Shown here piece after piece: positions 47,138 to 57,489 of a stretch of 64,000 nucleotides of DNA (the stretch's first letter is position 1; each line of letters opens with the position of its first letter). The DNA is from Poecilobothrus nobilitatus (Eukaryota; Arthropoda; Insecta; Diptera; Dolichopodidae), in the NCBI GenBank assembly GCA_947095535.1, contig OX352774.1:116687996-116751995 (forward strand). The letters run 5' to 3'. The notes under the pieces are model-generated. The model was not told the origin of the DNA. It saw only the letters and a list, made by a program, of their open reading frames with translations, and ran no database searches. Both the position numbers and the translations under genes were made by a program.

Positions 47138-48447
47138 CAGTGATGGCACTTCTAGATTTACAAAAGGTAGTGAGCCGAGAAAAAAAAGGTAGTAAATTCA
47201 GAAAAAGGGTAGTAAATTTCTTAGATATATCCTTATATCATTAAAATTTAAAACAAATAATTTTTTTGTATTTTTTTTATTAAAATTAATAACGAAACGT
47301 AACATAAAATTTAATTCTTTAACAAAATATATGAAAAAAATTTAAACAAAACAATATTAATCTTCATAAAACATAAACCCATTCTAAGACAATCTAAACA
47401 TTACTAAGCATAACCTGTATTTCAATTTGTTTAAATTTTTTTTTCTATTTACTTGTATACATATTAGTTATCTTATATTAAAATATTTTATTACATATTT
47501 ACATTTTACATAATTTACAGTTTTGAATATTTCCCATCAACAAAATGACATAAAAGAAAACAATTCAAAAGATATTTGAGCGGTTAGTAAACACTATTGT
47601 TATACATAATTATTTGATTCCCTGAATAACAATATTGAGGATACATTTTCAATCGTCAATTTATTCCTCTTATCTGTTTTTATATTTTTTAAAATTCGAA
47701 AATTTTCTCTCTGCAGCTGCATTACTACGTGAAAGACAAAACGAGTCGTAACATAAGTTTTGTTAAATTTGGAAAAAGTTGCACCTCTAAAACATTTTGT
47801 TGTTTACTTATAAGTAAAACCAAAATTAAACCACTTATATTTCTAATGAAGATTCTTTAATTATATTATATTATCTTTCATAGAAATGAAAAGCCGCCAA
47901 TTCAGAATTAAGAACCTCAATATACACTGATTCCAAAAAAAGAAAAAATTTTACCAAAGGAACATTCATCATCGAACCCGATAAAATCTTATTCGGATTA
48001 ATATATTCAAGAAGCTTATATTTTGTATCGTTAAAATCAAAGTGCATCTTCAACTGCTTACAAAGTTCAATATAGAAAAGAAGTATAGAAAAGTATATTT
48101 GATATACTTACTTTAATTTTTCAAATGTCAACTAATTGCCCACTGGCCACCAGATTAAAAATCAATGTTGCATTGAAATTTCTGACTTTTTCTGGCAAAT
48201 TCCCTTCTCCTTAAGAAAGAAATTAAATTATGAATAGAACCAGGGGCAAATTTTTTTTTTTTTTATGTTTTATTAAAAAATATTTTGCGTAGAAATAAAT
48301 AAAATAATAAATTCTTTTTTGAGATTGGGGATTAAAGATTGGAATGATAGGGAGGAAAAGTAGTAGATTAGCTTGAAAAGTAGTAGAGTTGTATGGAGTG
48401 TCTCATGGTAGTAGATCTACTACGATAGAATTAAAGTGGCATAACTG
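47138..48447 (-). mobile_element. hAT DNA transposon, second family, degenerate
   Basis: Terminal inverted repeats CAGTGATGGCACTT (47138) and, read on the minus strand, CAGTTATGCCACTT (ending 48447) agree at 12 of 14 positions and have the CAGTG-TGGCA form common in hAT elements. AGTATGA occurs just outside both ends (47128-47134 and 48448-48454), offset by two bases on the left. This is consistent with a decayed 8-bp duplication. Subterminal GGTAGT/AGTAGT motifs are repeated at each end. The minus strand holds transposase remnants (next entry). About 1.3 kb remain of an element that would normally exceed 2 kb. Confidence 0.78.
47650..48070 (-). pseudogene. hAT transposase C-terminal half, broken
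   Basis: Minus-strand pieces: KYKLLEYINPNKILSG and YIEVLNSELAAFHFYER in an open stretch (47871-48053), then about 25 codons on, after a frameshift, SRSNAAAERKFSNFKKYKN (about 47676-47735). The SNA-AER-FS-K series is the canonical hAT dimerisation signature (usually SNAxAERxFSxxKxIKT). Downstream codons contain stops. The first segment plausibly represents the preceding helical part of the transposase. This family differs from the ERSFS type at 44.9 kb. Confidence 0.78.
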
Positions 48448-49603
48448 AGTATGACCCAAACGATAAAGTTAAATACTTAATCTCTTGACTGTGACAAAAA
48501 CCATCCGCTAACTCGCTTCAGATTAGCTAAATATGAACTATCACAAAGCATCGTCAATATGTGGAAAGCGCAACTACTTACAGGTATATGTACATATACC
48601 TATGTAAATAAACAATCATATTATCATATAAACAATCATATGTAAACAGGTATATGTACATATGTATATATGTATATAAACAATCATATGCAGCTTCTAG
48701 ATAATATTATTATAAGGTTTTATATAACCTTTTAACAAAAAGCAAAACTTTTTACTTAAGTATTCATTTTAAATTTATCAGTCATCAAATTGTATATATG
48801 TATGTATATATATATATATTAATATAATACAAATAGAAATAAGTAAATAAATTATTGGATAACATAAAATTGAATATAAAAATAAACAAAGAAAACAATA
48901 AATTAATTGGAATTTATTTGTAATTTTTAACTAATGCCATGTTTCCATTTACCCAAAACTTAATATTTACAAAAAAAAAAAACAATCCGGAGTGTTTCCA
49001 TTTCCCAAATCTCTTTGATTTAACGTTAAGTAAGTAAATAAGTATATAGGTACATATATAATAACTAATATGTATTTAACTTTTTTGTTTTCAAATATTT
49101 ATTTTGTTTATAATTTTCTAGATTTTTAAGAATCCAAAAAAATCAGCCACCTCCACCACAGGACCGATCGCGACCGAATACGAAAAGTATTTTTTTTATT
49201 CAATAACAATAATAATTAATAACCAATGAATACGTAAAAATACCTGTACATTACATTCATTCATACATCCATTTACATATGTAAGTAGGTACATGATTTT
49301 TTTTTCATTCAAAAATATTAGAAGTAAAAAATAATAAAAACTGTAAGCAAATACAAAACAAACATAAGATTAATATTGAATCTGCTAACAAAAATTTTGC
49401 CGTTTTAATTTTATGTTATCAACAAAAGAATAATATACATAGATATGTATATATATACCATATATGTATATAAATTTTTAGAGATACAAAAAAAAAACAA
49501 AAAAAATTTGTTCATATAATGTACATTTATACGGCGTGTTGTAATATGTATGAAATTTGGACTTAAAAAAAAATAAATAAAAGTTAAAGTTAGTCGAATC
49601 AAA
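48448..49603. other. AT-rich noncoding DNA with minisatellite
   Basis: 48455-48590 is relatively complex sequence continuing the patch on the other side of the hAT element. At about 48591-48690 CAGGTATATGTACATAT occurs twice and ATAAACAATCATAT three times. The rest, including an (AT)n run near 48795-48820, is plain AT-rich DNA. Confidence 0.55.
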
Positions 49604-50000
49604 AAATGTTCTGTGGCAAAGTTCTTGCTCTTTACTTGTGTAACATTTTTTTCTTGATAATTTTTGTCATAATATTTTTCTGTTACGAAATATTCGTAAA
49701 AAACTTAAAAATGATACTAGTAAACTACTACTTCCGGTTCTCCGATTTGCTCCAAAGCTTGTCATTCCGGGATATTTACGTCAAAACCTTAAATATGAAA
49801 TTTCAAAAAATTTCGCTCAGTCGTTTAGACTGTACACGTGTCCACAGATATACACACACACAGACATCACACTAAAAAAATTTTAAAGCCTTCTACGCAC
49901 AGGAATAGGAGATTTTTTTTCCAAAATCTCGGGTACAAATTTTTGGGCAAAACAATACCTACCTTATACATAATTGTATGCGATCGGTAAAAATAATGTA
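49604..50000 (+). repeat. Possible interspersed repeat C
   Basis: CTTCCGGTTCTCCGATTTGC, TCAAAACCTTAAATATGAAA, TTTCGCTCAGTCGTTTAG, and ACACGTGTCCACAGATATAC followed by (AC)n look like a consensus-type repeat rather than single-copy DNA. A segment near the right end (ACAATACCTACCTTATACA, CGGTAAAAA) resembles 61549-61597. The open frame at 49606-49875 gives no recognisable protein. The borders are uncertain. Confidence 0.4.
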
Positions 50001-50289
50001 ACATTTTTTCGTAAAATAAAATAAAAATAATAAGTATTTATGTACGTACGTATAAAATTACAATAAAAAAATATTCCACTTTTAATTGTGAAAAACGGTA
50101 ATTTCTTATGAAGAAATTTAACATTTTCAAACAGTTAACGGTGGATATGTACAGTGCAAGTAATTTCGTAGATTTTTCGAAAAAAATGCGAATAAAGAGT
50201 TGTAAAGTAGCGGACAAGATGAATCTAATTAGATTTATCTTAAATTTATATTATATCTTGAATATAAGAGAAATCACCAACTTTTGAGA
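50001..50289. other. AT-rich noncoding DNA
   Basis: No feature is seen. Confidence 0.5.
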
Positions 50290-50840
50290 AAACTAATTTT
50301 GATGATAAATTCGATGTATTTGCAGTTCTAACAACAAAGGAATATTCAGTTCAGTACCACTTAGGAAGTACGAATTGCAGCAACCCCTCTAGTGATACGT
50401 TGTGTTAATTGTTTGAAAAAGTTTGAAAAGCTACCTGCCTAAAATGATCATTCTGATCAGAAATTGGAACCTCAGAATTGGATTATAAGTATAATTTCTT
50501 TTTTTTTTTTTTAATTTCTGAAAGCATTAAGTTTTATGGTGATGTTAAACATTAAGTTTTATGGTGAAGAAAAGTATTAAGTTTTATGGTGATGTTTGAT
50601 TAAGTCATGGTAGATCCTGTTCATAGCTGTATCAATGGTGGTGTGATTGAGGCATTCGATTTCTTAGAGAAATTATAGGATATCACCACAGTTGTGTCGT
50701 CGGCAAACTTGTGGCAAAATTTGTTATCGTTAGCAAATTGGATTGGAAGTAGAAGATAGAAGATCGTTGACAAAAATCAACCTTGTGGAACCGTCAGCGT
50801 TTATTAAATTGGATTTTTATTGTTTTCTTTTTCATAAAAC
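50290..50840 (-). pseudogene. LINE reverse-transcriptase fragment with FADD motif
   Basis: On the minus strand VPQG (50781-50791) is followed about 25 codons later by KFADDTTVVIS, with FADD at 50696-50707. These are two catalytic-palm motifs of LINE reverse transcriptases, in the right order and at roughly the right spacing. Farther on, after a shortened and scrambled middle holding a 25-bp tandem repeat, FVVRTAN (about 50320-50340) matches the SFVVRTAKMW region of the 43-kb copy. The distance from FADD to FVVRTA is about 125 codons, much less than expected, so there has been an internal deletion. Stops occur right after VPQG. It is inactive. Confidence 0.72.
50526..50600. repeat. 25-bp tandem repeat, three units
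   Basis: ATTAAGTTTTATGGTGA recurs at 50526, 50551 and 50576 with variable 8-bp fillers. It lies inside the decayed LINE fragment. Confidence 0.9.
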
Positions 50841-51238
50841 AATCATAAATCAATCAATCAAAAAATTTTTGTTAAAATTGACATTAACATATTGCTGAAT
50901 AGTATTGAATAAATGTCCGGGATGAATCAATAAATATATTGATATGTGATTTAAAATATGTGATTTCAAAGTAAATTTTGTTAAAATAATATAATTTAAA
51001 ATCTCTTATTTATATGGGAAATAACATGGGAGATGTAAATACAGATTTCGTTAAATCTATCGAAATTTTATTTCGGGTAGATGGAAGGAAACCTACTAAA
51101 AATATTCTCAGTATTAAGTTGTAAAGATATTTAAAGGTAGATATTTATAAGTTGAAAATCTGAATATGAAAACATATGTAAGTAAGTATTTGTTTTTTTT
51201 TTATTTGTACTTATATAAGTAGTATAAGTATATGTGGG
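50841..51238. other. AT-rich noncoding DNA
   Basis: No feature is seen. Confidence 0.5.
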
Positions 51239-52610
51239 TAAGGTAAAAGTGGGTATAGTGGAGAGGTGCTGGTCTTAGATGAGAATTTGCATTTTTTTAA
51301 TCAAACTAGATAATATTAAATGTTTTATGCTTTTAATTTTTTTTAAATGATACACAAAAAATATCAGATACACAAAAAATATCTAAGTTCTATCATAATT
51401 TTATATTAATATAAAAATAGTCTTTATTTATTCGCGGTTTCAAATTTTGCTATTTAGCAATATTGTTTTCTTATAAAAATCATTAAGAGAACTCACCAAA
51501 GTTTTTGCTTATTTTTTACGTTTGAAATTAAATAAGTTTATAATAAATGAATAATTTATTATTAAAAAAGTGTATTCTATTATTAAATGTGTAATTTAAT
51601 TAAAAAAATCTAATTTTTGTAATTTTAAATATGTTTAATTTGTATCTCCATTACACCAACACATAAATTACTTGAAGTGGGTTTAGTGGATACAATCGCC
51701 GCACTAAACATAAAATTTGGAGTTTCAGTTATTAAAAAAATAATTTAGGAGCCTCGGTGGCCTAGTGGGTACGAACGTATAAAATACGTTGTAAACACCG
51801 AGGGAGTGTGGGATTCGAACATTTATGCGGCAGAGAAATGTATTAAAAAAAAAAATAAATAATAAATAAATAAATAATTTAACAATTTAGATTAAAATAA
51901 AAAAAAATTATAGAAAATTAATTAATTTTGGTAAAATTATTGAATGGACATACTATATTTGTTACAAAAAGGCTTCTAATATGTTCTAAAAGTATGAATA
52001 TTTAAGCAATCATATCATCTTCACAATTTATACATAATATTATGCATAACACCATAATGCATGCATATTAAAGAAGAATACCGTAGTATTTAGGTTCTAA
52101 TTTTTGTCAATAATATTTTTAATTTAATTTTTACTTTAACTATAAGTAAATGTTTGTTTTTTTAACTATTTTATTTTTCTTTGTTTTCTTATAATACTTA
52201 TAAATATTTATGAATTGTTTTTTTTTTTTTTATTAAACTGAAATATAACTAACTTATAAATATTCTCTATTTTATAAAAATAACTAATAAATATTTTTCA
52301 AGGAATTTTATAAAATCTGCCTCAAACGCTTGTTTTATGTATGCATTATTACTACTGAATATAATAATGTCTCCACTAAATCATCATTTTGTATAGCCAC
52401 TAAACAAACAAAAATTTGTTTCCTATATTCCAGCATCACATAGTAATGTTTAAAATTTAATTAAAAAATAAAAAAAATATTTAAAATAATTAAACCAATT
52501 AATAAAAAAAATAAAAACTTGAAAAAAAAAATAACTAAGTACTTTATGTTTAAGAAGCTATCAAAGGCTTGTTACAAAATTATATCGCCACTATACCCAC
52601 TTTTACCTTA
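51239..52610. mobile_element. TA-flanked element with 23-bp perfect terminal inverted repeats
   Basis: The first 23 bases (51239-51261, TAAGGTAAAAGTGGGTATAG then TGG) are the exact reverse complement of 52588-52610. TA at each extreme fits a TA target site, as for Tc1/mariner/pogo-type elements. The interior has no coding capacity but carries repeated pieces of the terminal motif: AAGTGGGTTTAGTGG (51675), GCACTAAAC (51701), CTCCACTAAA (52371) and AGCCACTAAAC (52395). A SINE with its own target duplication is nested at 51748-51871. Without it the element is about 1.24 kb. Confidence 0.82.
51748..51871 (+). mobile_element. tRNA-derived SINE, copy 5, nested, with target duplication
   Basis: GAGCCTCGGTGGCCTAGTGG gives an exact A box (TGGCCTAGTGG). 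ACACCGAGGGAGTGTGG and GATTCGAA give the B-box start, after which the copy jumps to CATTTATGCGGCAGAGAAAT, so roughly 70-90 bp of body are deleted. It ends with a poly(A) and (AAAT)n tail. The 10-mer AAATAATTTA flanks it at 51738-51747 and 51872-51881, a plausible target-site duplication from reverse-transcription-based insertion. Confidence 0.88.
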
Positions 52611-53223
52611 TCTATTTTTAAACAAATAATTAATTGTTTATTTATATATTGAAGAAGTTAAAAAAAACCGACAGTTTTTTTTTCTTATATACAAAGTAAG
52701 TAATTGTATAGGTAAGATTATTTACTATTTGTATAACAATAGTTTTGTGATCACACGATTAACGATCAATAATTTTAACTAATTGTTTTTTAAATAATGA
52801 GTTTTGTTATCATTGTAATATTGATTACTTGTAGGGTTGTACCCTTTCATAAATATTAAATAAGTAGATAATATTTTTAATATATAATTGAAAATAAATA
52901 AAATAAGAATTGATAACAATCAACATTTTATTAATTAACTATTAAAAAATTATCATTAATTATTTTACAAAACAAAATATAAAGAAAAAAAAGAAATAAA
53001 AATGGGAATAACAAATTTTTATTTAACAAATTGTTATTTATTTTAATTTATTTGTTATCAAATGATTAATTTATGTTATTAATGAATAATAAACAAATAC
53101 TTTTTGTCTCTTGTTAAAATGAAAAAATTCAATTTATCCATTACGTATTTAGTTATTTACAATTTAAATAAAGAATGGTGTATTAATGGAAATTAAAATA
53201 TTTGAACGTTAAAATGAATTTAA
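52611..53223. other. AT-rich noncoding DNA
   Basis: No feature is seen. Confidence 0.5.
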
Positions 53224-54110
53224 AAACAAGGCAGAATAATATGTAAACCAATCGTTTTTAAAAGCGCACATTTGCAAAAGATAATACAAATTGTTTAGAA
53301 TTGTGACTCTACACCAAAATATGAAAATTCCATATTAATAAGAAAAAATGTGAAAATAGGACTTTTTAGCAATTTTTAGGTACTGTAACTCAGGATAACT
53401 CAGGATTTCAGATACAACTAAAAGGAACCGTTAACAGACGTAAAAATATATTACTGGAGCTTTAATTTTGATGTCTTGCCGAAGAAAATGTATACAGGTG
53501 CCTAAGTTACAGATATTTAAAAATAGCAAATTTTCAATTTTTGAGCCGTAATTGTTCATAAACAGGGGGTGGTCCAAAATAATTTTCTGAGGAAACTTAT
53601 ACTAATTCTAAAATTCTTTCTTTCTTTCTTACCTCAAAATTTCAAGTCCCTATCTAAGTAAAAGTGTGCCGGAGTTATGAAGGTAGAAAAATCATGCAAA
53701 ATTTGGTTTCCACATAACGGTAAATTTAAATACTAAATTTAAAAAAATTGTATAATTTCCATATTGATTTATAAAGGTAAAAAAAAGTGGCGTTTTTAAA
53801 TTGAAAAAATGTTAAGCAGAAATTGAAATAAGTATATAGTTACATAATTAAAAATAGGGCTTTTTCAAAGTTCGAGAGGCTGTAGCTCGCCGTAATGGTT
53901 GGACCTACATGAAAATTTTGTTCTACAATATTAATTATTTTATGAGACCTACCAATGGTTAACATTTTTTTTTCTCTATCTTTAACCGTGTAGAAGTTTT
54001 GTAAATAGACGTACGGACAGATGGACCAACAAAGTGAAACTAATAGGCCATTTTTTCAAAAAATTTTTGGAAATGTGCTAAAAATTAGTTTAAAATGGCG
54101 TTAAAAATAT
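53224..54110 (-). repeat. Interspersed repeat family B, longest free copy
   Basis: The left border AAGGCAGAAT is shared with the 31.85-kb copy. The rest runs antiparallel to the copies at 3.9 and 24.1 kb: CTTGCCGAAGAAAATG, CAGGGGGTGGTCC, GCCGGAGTTATGAAGG, CACATAACGGTAAATT, AAAAATAGGGCTTTTTCAAA, GCTGTAGCTCGCCGTAATGG, GACGTACGGACAGATGG, and TTTTTGGAAATGTGCTAAAA. It has neither DINE-type ends nor inverted repeats. No coding sequence is seen. Confidence 0.75.
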
Positions 54111-54147
54111 ATATTTTTTTAAACTTAAATGTCATTCTATGATTACA

Positions 54148-54184
54148 TTAAAATTCGCGGCGGCAACCGCCGGCGAATTTTTAA
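54148..54184. repeat. GC-rich imperfect palindrome
   Basis: TTAAAATTCGCGGCGG, loop CAA, then CCGCCGGCGAATTTTTAA: the arms pair along about 16 bp with two single-base bulges. The GC core is exceptional in this AT-rich window. It lies just beyond the end of the family-B repeat. Confidence 0.88.
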
Positions 54185-57100
54185 TTTTGTTGTAAACGCT
54201 CTAATTGAAATACATTGTGTTTTAAATAGTTTTTGACATATCGTCATAATGACCTTGTTTTTACAAGGATTGATGAAAAACTTCAAAAATCACACAGAGA
54301 AATTCTTGCAGATAGTGACGTTAGACTTTAACTAACCAAAACAACCTCTTTTAAAACAAAATTTAATACGAATATGATCTTTAAGACAAATGTACAGTTT
54401 TGTTTATAGATAATGTGGGAAGGATTTTTTTGGAAAAAAGGGATATAGGAAAATTTTATATAGTTAGTAGGGGTGAGAAAATTCGGAGGGACATTTTAAA
54501 CAAAAATATTAATGTTTTTTTTTAAACTTTTACTAAATCGTACACAGATGAGTTACCAACTTTAGGGAAAACATGAATTCGCATATTTGATTGAACAAAC
54601 GTAATAAATCCATGGCAAAAGAATTTCTATAAGCTGTGTGGATTATGTTATCTTATAAATTTGACAGTGAAGCGATGGGCATCTGTTGCACTCATAATAT
54701 GCTAAAAATTTTTGATTTTAGATTAAACTTTTTCAAAATTTTTAGTACATATCCAAATTATGTTAAATTATAATGGTTTGAAATGGTATTTAATAAGTTA
54801 CTAAATACGATTAAAATGATAAGTATATGTACTTAAATATTTATAAATTTGAAAAAGAAATCATTATTTTTGTTAAAAACAGAATTCATTTTATTATATT
54901 TGCTTATATAAGTAGTTATTTGGTTTTATTTTCTTTTATTTGAATAATAAAATTGATTAAACAAAAAAAAATTTGAAGATTTGTGTAGATATAAGTATTT
55001 AGTAATACTTATGTTAAAAATGAAATTACATAACACTTCTTTACATATTATTCTTACATATGATTATTTGTCATAAACAAATATGATTATTTTACGTGAA
55101 AAACTTCTCTGACAAATCATTTCTCTATAACGTAATGCATAATACAAAACAGTACCTACGATAAGTAAGTAGTTATTGTTTTTTTTTTTTTATTGTTATA
55201 AGTGGTTTTGTACACATCACTCTTTCAGAAAATAAACAGCATAATATACTATCATTAAAATTGGTCATGTAATTTAATAAATAATCAACTTATCAGTTTC
55301 CAAAAAAATCTATTAATGATAATAAGATCAAGATCCTAGCGTAATTTCTTAATTTCTTTTTAAATTTTTAGATAAGTACAGTTTTATTCCCTAATTGAAA
55401 AAAAAACATCGTAATCAAAAGAAGAATAAGAAATTGTATTTATGTTAGTCAAAATATGTTAAGATATTTAAAAATAAACATAAGCTCTATGTTACACCTT
55501 AAGCGCAACCAGGATCTATGTGAATTTTTTTTTTAAATGTTCATTCATTTACAACTTTTACACACTTACATACTTATTTTACAATTAGATTTATTTAAAA
55601 AATTGAAAAAAGTATCACTTGTATCACTTGTTTTTTCACAACTTTCTTTAAAACGGAAAAATTTCAAATCAATTTTCTATGAGAAAAGGGTTACCCCCAA
55701 AGGTACTGAATTGTTTAAATATTTTCCAACTCTCAGATGGAAAAGATCATATCATGTAACTTTAATTGTAGCTAAACTGCAAAATTTATTGTAAAATATA
55801 TAGTCAAATGAACCTATACTTAGTATTTGCTAGCAGGAAGTACAAACCAATTTTAGTCAAAATATTTCTTAAATACCCAAAACAAAAAATGTTCTTTTCT
55901 ACAAATTTACTAAATAATTTTGAAAACCGCCTCATCAAAAATTCTAAATAACCATATATGTACATATATATATATAATATATATAATATACAAAATTATA
56001 TAATAAGTAATAGGATGAAAAATTATTTTTCTCACTTATTATTTCGCAATTATCATTAAGTATTTACTTTTTTTTTTTTTTTTTTAAATGTTACTTAAGA
56101 TATTTTATGACAATAAGTCTGTCAATATTACTTAGGAGTAACAAAAAATAAAATGTTTTTTTTTTTTTTTTAATTTATTTACAAATTTATTTAATTTGTG
56201 GCAAAATAAATAAAATTACTTATTTAATTTACAAAATAAAATTGAAATTTCAGGAAAAGAAAAAACAAGAAAATTTGCACAAAAAAAAAAAAAACTTTAA
56301 TTCGCTTAACTGAAAGTTGTGGTGAATTTATATATGATGAAAAATACGCAGGCAAAATATTAACTCAATTTATAGCCTTAAGAAAAGTTTTTTTTTTTTT
56401 TTTTTTTACACAAAAAGTTTTAACAGAAATTGAATTAACAGCTTTCCGAACAAAATAATAAACATTTTTTTTTACAGAGCAAAAGATAAATTAACTTTTT
56501 TTTTCTATTAAAAAAAAAAAAAAAAAAAACCGTAAATATCGTATCTATTCTAATTGGATAAAAAAATTAATTTCTTACGGGCTAAAACATTTCTTTTTTT
56601 CTATGGTTTTTTTTTTTGTTTTTCTTTAATTTTATTCTTTTTTGTTCTTAATATGACTTTTTAACCTTTTCCTTAAGTATATATTATACAATATTATATT
56701 TAATAATATTTTTCAGTCAAAGAAAATTTTTTGCTTTCGTTTTGGTACTTAAAAAAGGTTAAAAATAATTGTAAAATGTTTCTATAAAATTTTAAACCTA
56801 AAAAATATTATTTATAATCTTCTCATAAGAATAATTTTGATTAATATAAGTATACAAATGTATCGTATGATTTTATCTGAACTACTTGCTATGAAGATAT
56901 GAAATTATTTTCTTTCTTCATAGCTGCCATTCCCTTCTTCTTAATGTTAGAAAGGTAATCACCGTTATGTATTACCACTCGTAATCACAAAATAGATTTT
57001 AAGTGCTTTGCTTTAAACTGTAGAATTATCTGGGCAGATAAGTAATTTCATAAAGTATATAGTTATGTTGTTAGTGAATTTGAATATTTGTCGAATTGCT

Positions 57101-57269
57101 AAATGGTAAAAACTAATACAATATAAATTTCGGATAGGTTTATAAATATTAAGTATATTTCTTTTACTTACTAGGTACTTAACATTCCTTAAAAAATTAT
57201 TTTTTATATGTTCGTTTTACAAAAATTTAGAGGAAAAGAGTAGAGGTTTTTAATAGTACCTCTGCACTT
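54185..57269. other. AT-rich noncoding DNA
   Basis: These 3 kb have no supported gene. There are numerous homopolymers (T runs at about 56070, 56158 and 56391-56407; an A run at about 56511-56529). The frame at 55537-55794 shows no recognisable motif. Confidence 0.55.
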
Positions 57270-57489
57270 GTTTTTTTTTTTTTGACAAGGAAGGAAGGAA
57301 AAGTACTGAGCCTTTCCTTTCCAGGTGTGGCTGATGAAGCAGGTGTGGTGTGGCTGTAAATGTTTTAAGATGGAATTATTTTTACAACGTATATTCGAAT
57401 CCACACTCTCTTGGTGTTTTTTACAAATTTTATATTCTATTATCCACTAGATCATCTTTTACCATATCCTCTTACACACTAGAGGCCCC
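57270..57489 (-). mobile_element. tRNA-derived SINE, copy 6, degenerate
   Basis: On the minus strand the head GGGGCCTCTAGTGTGTAAGA leads, with inserted sequence, to GATGATCTAGTGGATAA (A box), AACACCAAGAGAGTGTGG, ATTCGAAT (B box), then TTACAGCCACACC, ACCTGGAAAGGAAAGGCTC and a poly(A) seen as T at 57270-57283. Many substitutions and two small insertions mark it as old. The overlapping open frames (57204-57404 and 57350-57550) are incidental. Confidence 0.75.
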
